DNA of 64,000 bases from Clostridium pasteurianum DSM 525 = ATCC 6013. GTDB taxonomy: Bacteria; Bacillota; Clostridia; Clostridiales; Clostridiaceae. The stretch lies in contig NZ_CP009268.1 in the NCBI RefSeq assembly GCF_000807255.1, forward strand, positions 1,022,384 to 1,086,383. The letters run 5' to 3'. This document shows positions 60,722 to 64,000 of this stretch, piece after piece. The notes under the pieces are model-generated. The model was not told where the DNA came from. It worked only from the letters and a program-made list of their open reading frames with translations, and did not search any database. The position numbers and the translations under genes are program-made. Within the stretch, counting starts at the first letter, position 1; every line of letters begins with the position of its first letter.

Positions 60722-61843
60722 ATGATACTGGGGAATAAAGTTATATTATTTCCAACTAAAGAACAGGAGCAGAAATTATGGCAATCAGTTGGAACTGCAA
60801 GATTTATTTATAATTGGACACTTGCAAGGCAAGAAGAAAATTATAAAAATGGTGGAAAGTTTATATCTGATAATGATTTAAGAAAAGAATTAACTATCTT
60901 AAAGAAAACAGAACTTAATTGGCTGAGTGGAGTATCTAACAATGTTGCGAAACAAGCTGTAAAAGATGGTTGTGAAGCTTACAAGAAATTCTTTAAGAAA
61001 TTAGCTGATAAGCCAAGATTTAAGAGCCGAAGAAAGTCAAAGCCGTCATTTTACAACGATAACATAAAGCTAAAAGTTAAGGATAATACAGTATTAATTG
61101 AAAAAGTCGGTTGGGTTAACATCAAAAGAAATGCTATTCCTATGAATTGTAAATATTGCAATCCAAGAGTAAGTTTTGATGGAAAGTATTGGTTTATATC
61201 CGTAGGTATTGAGAAAGAACAACCAATAGTTGAATTGACAAATGAGAGCATAGGTATTGATGTAGGAATCAAAGATTTGGCTATATGCTCCAACGGAATA
61301 ACGTTCAAAAACATTAACAAAACAAAAACTGTAAAGAAACTTGAAAAAAGGCTACGTAGATTACAACGTAGGGTATCTTCCAAATACCTAAAAAATAAAG
61401 AAGGGAGTAAGTTTGTCAAAACAAGTAATATTATAAAAATCGAAAAGCAGATTAAATTACTTCATAGAAAATTAGCAAATATAAGAAGTAATCATAGTCA
61501 CCAAGCAACGAACATGATAGTGAAAACCAAGCCATCAAGAGTTGTTATGGAAACACTTAATATCAAGGGTATGATGAAAAACCGTCATTTATCAAAAGCT
61601 ATTACACAACAATGTTTATATGAGTTTAAAAGGCAAATTAGATATAAATGTGAGTTTAATGGAATTAAATTTGTTGAAGCTGATAAATGGTATCCATCAA
61701 GTAAAACTTGTAGTGAGTGTGGTCATGTAAAACCAAAGCTTTCATTATCAGAAAGGACATATATCTGTGAAGAATGTGGCTGCGTTATAGATAGAGATTA
61801 TAATGCAAGTATTAATCTATCAAGATATGAATTAGTAGTTTAA
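60722..61843 (+). CDS. tnpB: TnpB RNA-guided nuclease of IS607 type
   Basis: 373-residue TnpB, ancestor-type of Cas12 nucleases, cutting DNA guided by an RNA from the element's right end. The RuvC residues are present: D180 in GIDVGIKDLAI, E277 in VVMETLNIKGM and the Asp pair in DRDYNAS (357-359). The zinc ribbon C330-x2-C333 and C349-x2-C352 is intact. An N-terminal OrfB helix-turn-helix (TARFIYNWTLARQEEN) is present. ATG 60722 has AAGGAG upstream. No lesions are visible. Confidence 0.92.
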   Translation: MILGNKVILFPTKEQEQKLWQSVGTARFIYNWTLARQEENYKNGGKFISDNDLRKELTILKKTELNWLSGVSNNVAKQAVKDGCEAYKKFFKKLADKPRFKSRRKSKPSFYNDNIKLKVKDNTVLIEKVGWVNIKRNAIPMNCKYCNPRVSFDGKYWFISVGIEKEQPIVELTNESIGIDVGIKDLAICSNGITFKNINKTKTVKKLEKRLRRLQRRVSSKYLKNKEGSKFVKTSNIIKIEKQIKLLHRKLANIRSNHSHQATNMIVKTKPSRVVMETLNIKGMMKNRHLSKAITQQCLYEFKRQIRYKCEFNGIKFVEADKWYPSSKTCSECGHVKPKLSLSERTYICEECGCVIDRDYNASINLSRYELVV

Positions 61844-61985
61844 TCACTTAAACGATACTGCTAATATGTACCATGCGTTGTATGGGAATTTAAGCCCTTG
61901 GAGTGTTATATCAAACGAAAGTAGCTTCGGCAAAATCGGACACGTTGAATAGGGAATTAAACAAGCTTTATAGAGTTTTATAAGG
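61844..61985 (+). ncRNA. Likely omega-RNA (TnpB guide RNA scaffold)
   Basis: The 140 bases after tnpB contain the conserved right-end pattern GGGAATTTAAGCCC, then AACGAAAGTAGCTTCGGC and a final AGAGTTTTATAA. Structured 3' ends of this kind are processed into the RNA that guides TnpB, with the guide taken from the flank beyond the element. The scaffold end and guide are inferred. Confidence 0.7.
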
Positions 61986-61998
61986 GTTTGGCAACGGA

Positions 61999-63114
61999 AT
62001 GCCAATGATTAATAAAAAGGTGGACAAGAAGGCAGGTACTTTACCACTGATTATAGGGATTACTATAATTATATTCTCCTTATATGTATTTTTTACTTTT
62101 TTCAATCAGTCAAAAATTCAAAATGCATTGACTGGTGGTGGAAGAGGGAATATGTTATATGTGCAGCTGGTGAATTATACAATGCCCATAGTAAAAACTA
62201 CAAGCTTTGATGAATCGGATATGGCAGAAAGTACCTTTTCCTTAAAAAGTGGAATTTTAAACTACATAGGAGTTAATTTAAATAAACCTGATGAATTTTT
62301 AAAAAGAGAAATATCTTATTTTAAATTGGGTAATAACTATGTAGCCAATAATAATTTAAATGATAATAGTATAAATGTAAGTGATTTTCAGTTAAAAGAT
62401 AGTGATATAACTAAAAATACTGGTGACAGCAATCAAAATAATAATGCAGCACAAAATGTTCCCAATGGGGGTTATCAGGTATATAATCCAAAATTAAAAA
62501 AAACTCTTGATAATTCAAATCCACAAATACTTATATATCATACCCATACCACTGAAAGCTATGGATCTTTTGGACAAGATAATTTCGATCCAGAAAAGAA
62601 TGTATGTGCTGTTGGGGCGGAACTTGCTAAAACCCTCTCAGATGATTATGGTATTTCTGTAATACATGATAAGACCATTCATAATGCTACAGCTTATAAC
62701 AGCAGTTATATAAGATCTAGAGAGACTTTAGATAAATATTTAAATAAATATGGCGACTTTAAAATGATAATTGACATACATAGAGATTCAACTAAAAATA
62801 AAAATCTTGTTACTGAAAATATAAATGGACAAAATTTAGGTAAATTTTGGTTTGTTATGGCAAAAAATAATCCTCATTTTGATAAAAATATGCTTATAGT
62901 AAATTCTTTATTGAATACCGCTAAAAAGGATTTTCCGCAGTTAGTTATTAATGATGGATTATTACCTTACAATCATGCAAACGGTGTATTTAATCAAGAT
63001 AAGAGTAATAATGCGATTTTGATAGAAATAGGTGCTGTTTCTAATACACTTGATGAAGCAAAGGGAACATCAAAGTATGTTGCAAGAATGATTGCAGAAT
63101 ATTTAAATAAGTAG
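61999..63114 (+). CDS. spoIIP: Stage II sporulation protein P
   Basis: 371-residue SpoIIP, the peptidoglycan amidase and endopeptidase of the engulfment machine (with SpoIID and SpoIIM) in the mother cell. It has an N-terminal membrane anchor (about 15-35) and a long linker rich in Asn. The amidase domain has metal ligands in ILIYHTHTTESY (about 178-189), a His/Asp in IDIHRDS and a Glu in IEIGAVSN. No good ribosome site precedes ATG 61999 or 62005, and the IS607 element ends right before it, so expression may be altered. Confidence 0.92.
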   Translation: MPMINKKVDKKAGTLPLIIGITIIIFSLYVFFTFFNQSKIQNALTGGGRGNMLYVQLVNYTMPIVKTTSFDESDMAESTFSLKSGILNYIGVNLNKPDEFLKREISYFKLGNNYVANNNLNDNSINVSDFQLKDSDITKNTGDSNQNNNAAQNVPNGGYQVYNPKLKKTLDNSNPQILIYHTHTTESYGSFGQDNFDPEKNVCAVGAELAKTLSDDYGISVIHDKTIHNATAYNSSYIRSRETLDKYLNKYGDFKMIIDIHRDSTKNKNLVTENINGQNLGKFWFVMAKNNPHFDKNMLIVNSLLNTAKKDFPQLVINDGLLPYNHANGVFNQDKSNNAILIEIGAVSNTLDEAKGTSKYVARMIAEYLNK

Positions 63115-63171
63115 ATATGATAAAATGTTTTTGAAATTCCAATTTTTATTTGATAACAATGACAAGTTATT

Positions 63172-63225
63172 GAATAATTCATCTAAATTTAGCTGAAGTG
63201 CAAATACCAACTAAGTGAGATTATT
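63172..63225 (-). repeat. Dispersed repeat C, degenerate partial copy
   Basis: AATTCATCTAAATTTAGCTG then CCAACTAAGTGAGATT matches the end of repeat C at 63425-63535 in the same orientation. The rest of the gap 63115-63568 holds a ribosome-like site at 63400-63407 and the second repeat C copy. Confidence 0.6.
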
Positions 63226-63424
63226 TATAGTCATTAGTTATTTGGATTAAATTGATGTTGAATATAGACTTTAATCAGGCAGTTGTAAAATTATGTTATC
63301 ATTTTTTCGTATTTATAGTATAATAAACTTATCTGGAAGTATTTCTGATCCTAATTTAGTGGAAAATTCAACAACTAATTGATAGTATATATTAGTAAAG
63401 GGAAGGAGAATTTTGGTGAGATTC

Positions 63425-63535
63425 TATCCTGTAACTAGCTGCTGTAACACTCCACCTTCTATAGGGTGGAGATAACAGCGACACGTTTCTGGATAATTCA
63501 TCTAAACTTAGTTGGAGTACAAACTCCAACTAAGT
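63425..63535 (-). repeat. Dispersed repeat C, copy 2
   Basis: The reverse complement aligns end to end with 8643-8757, including both hairpins (AGTTGGAGT/ACTCCAACT and CTCCACC/GGTGGAG). It stands directly before the NUDIX gene, which has no ribosome site of its own. Confidence 0.8.
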
Positions 63536-63568
63536 AAGATTCATTGATAATCTTACCGAAAATAAATT

Positions 63569-64000
63569 ATGAATAAAAATAGAATAAAAAAACTTTCAAT
63601 TTTAGCAAATACAAAATTTTTAAGCCTTTATGATGCTGAATATGAAAAGAAAAATGGGAAGATAGGAAATTGGTCCATAGCATCAAGAAAAGATATATCC
63701 ACTCTTAATGCTCAGTGCTTTGAAGGCAAGGAAGAGAGAACAGATGCTGCTATAATTGCTGCATTTCATGAAGAGGAAAACAAAATAGTATGCATAAAAC
63801 AGTTTAGAGTTCCTTTAAATGATTACATATACGAATTGCCAGCCGGTCTTATAGATGGAGAAGAAAAATTTGAAGAATCTGCTGCAAGAGAGCTTAGAGA
63901 AGAAACAGGACTTAAGCTTATAAGCATAAATCATGAAAAAACCAGAGCAAGAATATATGCATCTCCAGGTATGACAGACGAATCTGCAGCTATGGTGTTC
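63569..64000 (+). CDS. NUDIX hydrolase, ADP-ribose pyrophosphatase-like (partial)
   Basis: 144 codons up to the window end. The NUDIX box G-x5-E-x7-REL-x-EE-x-G-L is complete in GLIDGEEKFEESAARELREE plus TGL (about 94-116), and VCIKQFRVPLNDYIYELPAG just before it is typical of ADP-ribose pyrophosphatases, which hydrolyse ADP-ribose to AMP and ribose phosphate. ATG 63569 is the first start, but no Shine-Dalgarno site precedes it; a good one (GGAAGGAG) is 165 bases upstream on the far side of a repeat. The C-terminus lies outside. Confidence 0.88.
   Translation, partial: MNKNRIKKLSILANTKFLSLYDAEYEKKNGKIGNWSIASRKDISTLNAQCFEGKEERTDAAIIAAFHEEENKIVCIKQFRVPLNDYIYELPAGLIDGEEKFEESAARELREETGLKLISINHEKTRARIYASPGMTDESAAMVF

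Larger units (their letters stand above)
60419..61985 (+). mobile_element. IS607-type element with dead tnpA
   Basis: The element consists of a tnpA remnant, an intact tnpB and a conserved 3' non-coding end up to about 61985, lying between the nitroreductase operon and spoIIP. No terminal repeats are expected for IS607; the exact ends are not set. With tnpA broken it cannot move by itself. Confidence 0.8.

Noticed and set aside
1-64000. Prophage or conjugative element across the accessory region
   Set aside because: No integrase, capsid, terminase, relaxase or type IV secretion genes are present; only the IS110 and IS607 elements and small repeats were found.

Overview
The window is low-GC DNA with strong AGGAGG-type ribosome binding sites, a spoIIP sporulation gene, many ferredoxin-like and radical SAM proteins and dense accessory genes. 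This fits an anaerobic, endospore-forming Clostridium (sensu stricto type). The species cannot be fixed from sequence alone. No rRNA, tRNA or CRISPR array was seen.

Layout. 1-1226: a two-component system (kinase cut by the window edge). 1592-5829: a frameshifted DUF454 membrane gene, a GNAT-like gene, a PepV-type dipeptidase and an IS110 element with a structured non-coding 5' end. 6277-8500: a MutS2-like ATPase without the Smr nuclease domain, preceded by its own promoter, a short leader ORF and an intrinsic terminator, which is the layout of a ribosome-sensing attenuator. 8993-24031: an accessory region of acetyltransferases (GNAT and Vat type), small hypothetical genes, an AAA/PD-(D/E)XK protein, a MarR-MFS pair with palindromic operators, a MerR-MFS pair with a 19-bp-spacer promoter, VOC, YdcF and HAD genes, and several gene remnants. 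24032-29354: a complete bacitracin-type detoxification module (BceR, BceS, UppP, BceA, BceB) with a BceR-like operator. 29667-39475: small kinase, DUF4143 ATPase, acyltransferase, YjbR, metallo-beta-lactamase fold, EFR1 ferredoxin, isochorismatase and a large FtsX-type permease. 39715-50974: DUF2164, a phosphodiesterase-exporter pair, an XRE regulator, remnants of an oxidoreductase and of a HepT/MntA toxin-antitoxin pair, radical SAM, CorA, pentapeptide, LysR and QueG-like genes. 51313-56438: a SpoVB-like flippase, a LysR regulator and an aconitase-family hydratase. 56815-60263: a TetR-controlled operon of flavin reductase, MFS exporter and ferredoxin-nitroreductase. 60419-61985: an IS607-type element with dead tnpA, intact tnpB and a likely omega-RNA. 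61999-64000: spoIIP and a partial NUDIX hydrolase.

How the parts work together. Much of the window is defence against small molecules: efflux pumps beside their own local regulators, acetyltransferases, the Bce module and possibly the attenuated MutS2-like ATPase. Gene turnover is high. At least eight broken or partial gene copies are visible, and the decayed pieces at 23.7-24.0 kb and 30.1 kb mirror the order of an intact block at 32.6-36.2 kb, as if the Bce module entered an old duplication.

Three families of dispersed structured intergenic repeats (called A, B and C here) recur at 8.7, 30.9, 39.5, 42.8, 44.1, 49.2, 56.5, 63.2 and 63.4 kb, one of them nested inside another. The strongest candidate for an undescribed system is the leader-controlled, Smr-less MutS2 homologue at 6277-8500.
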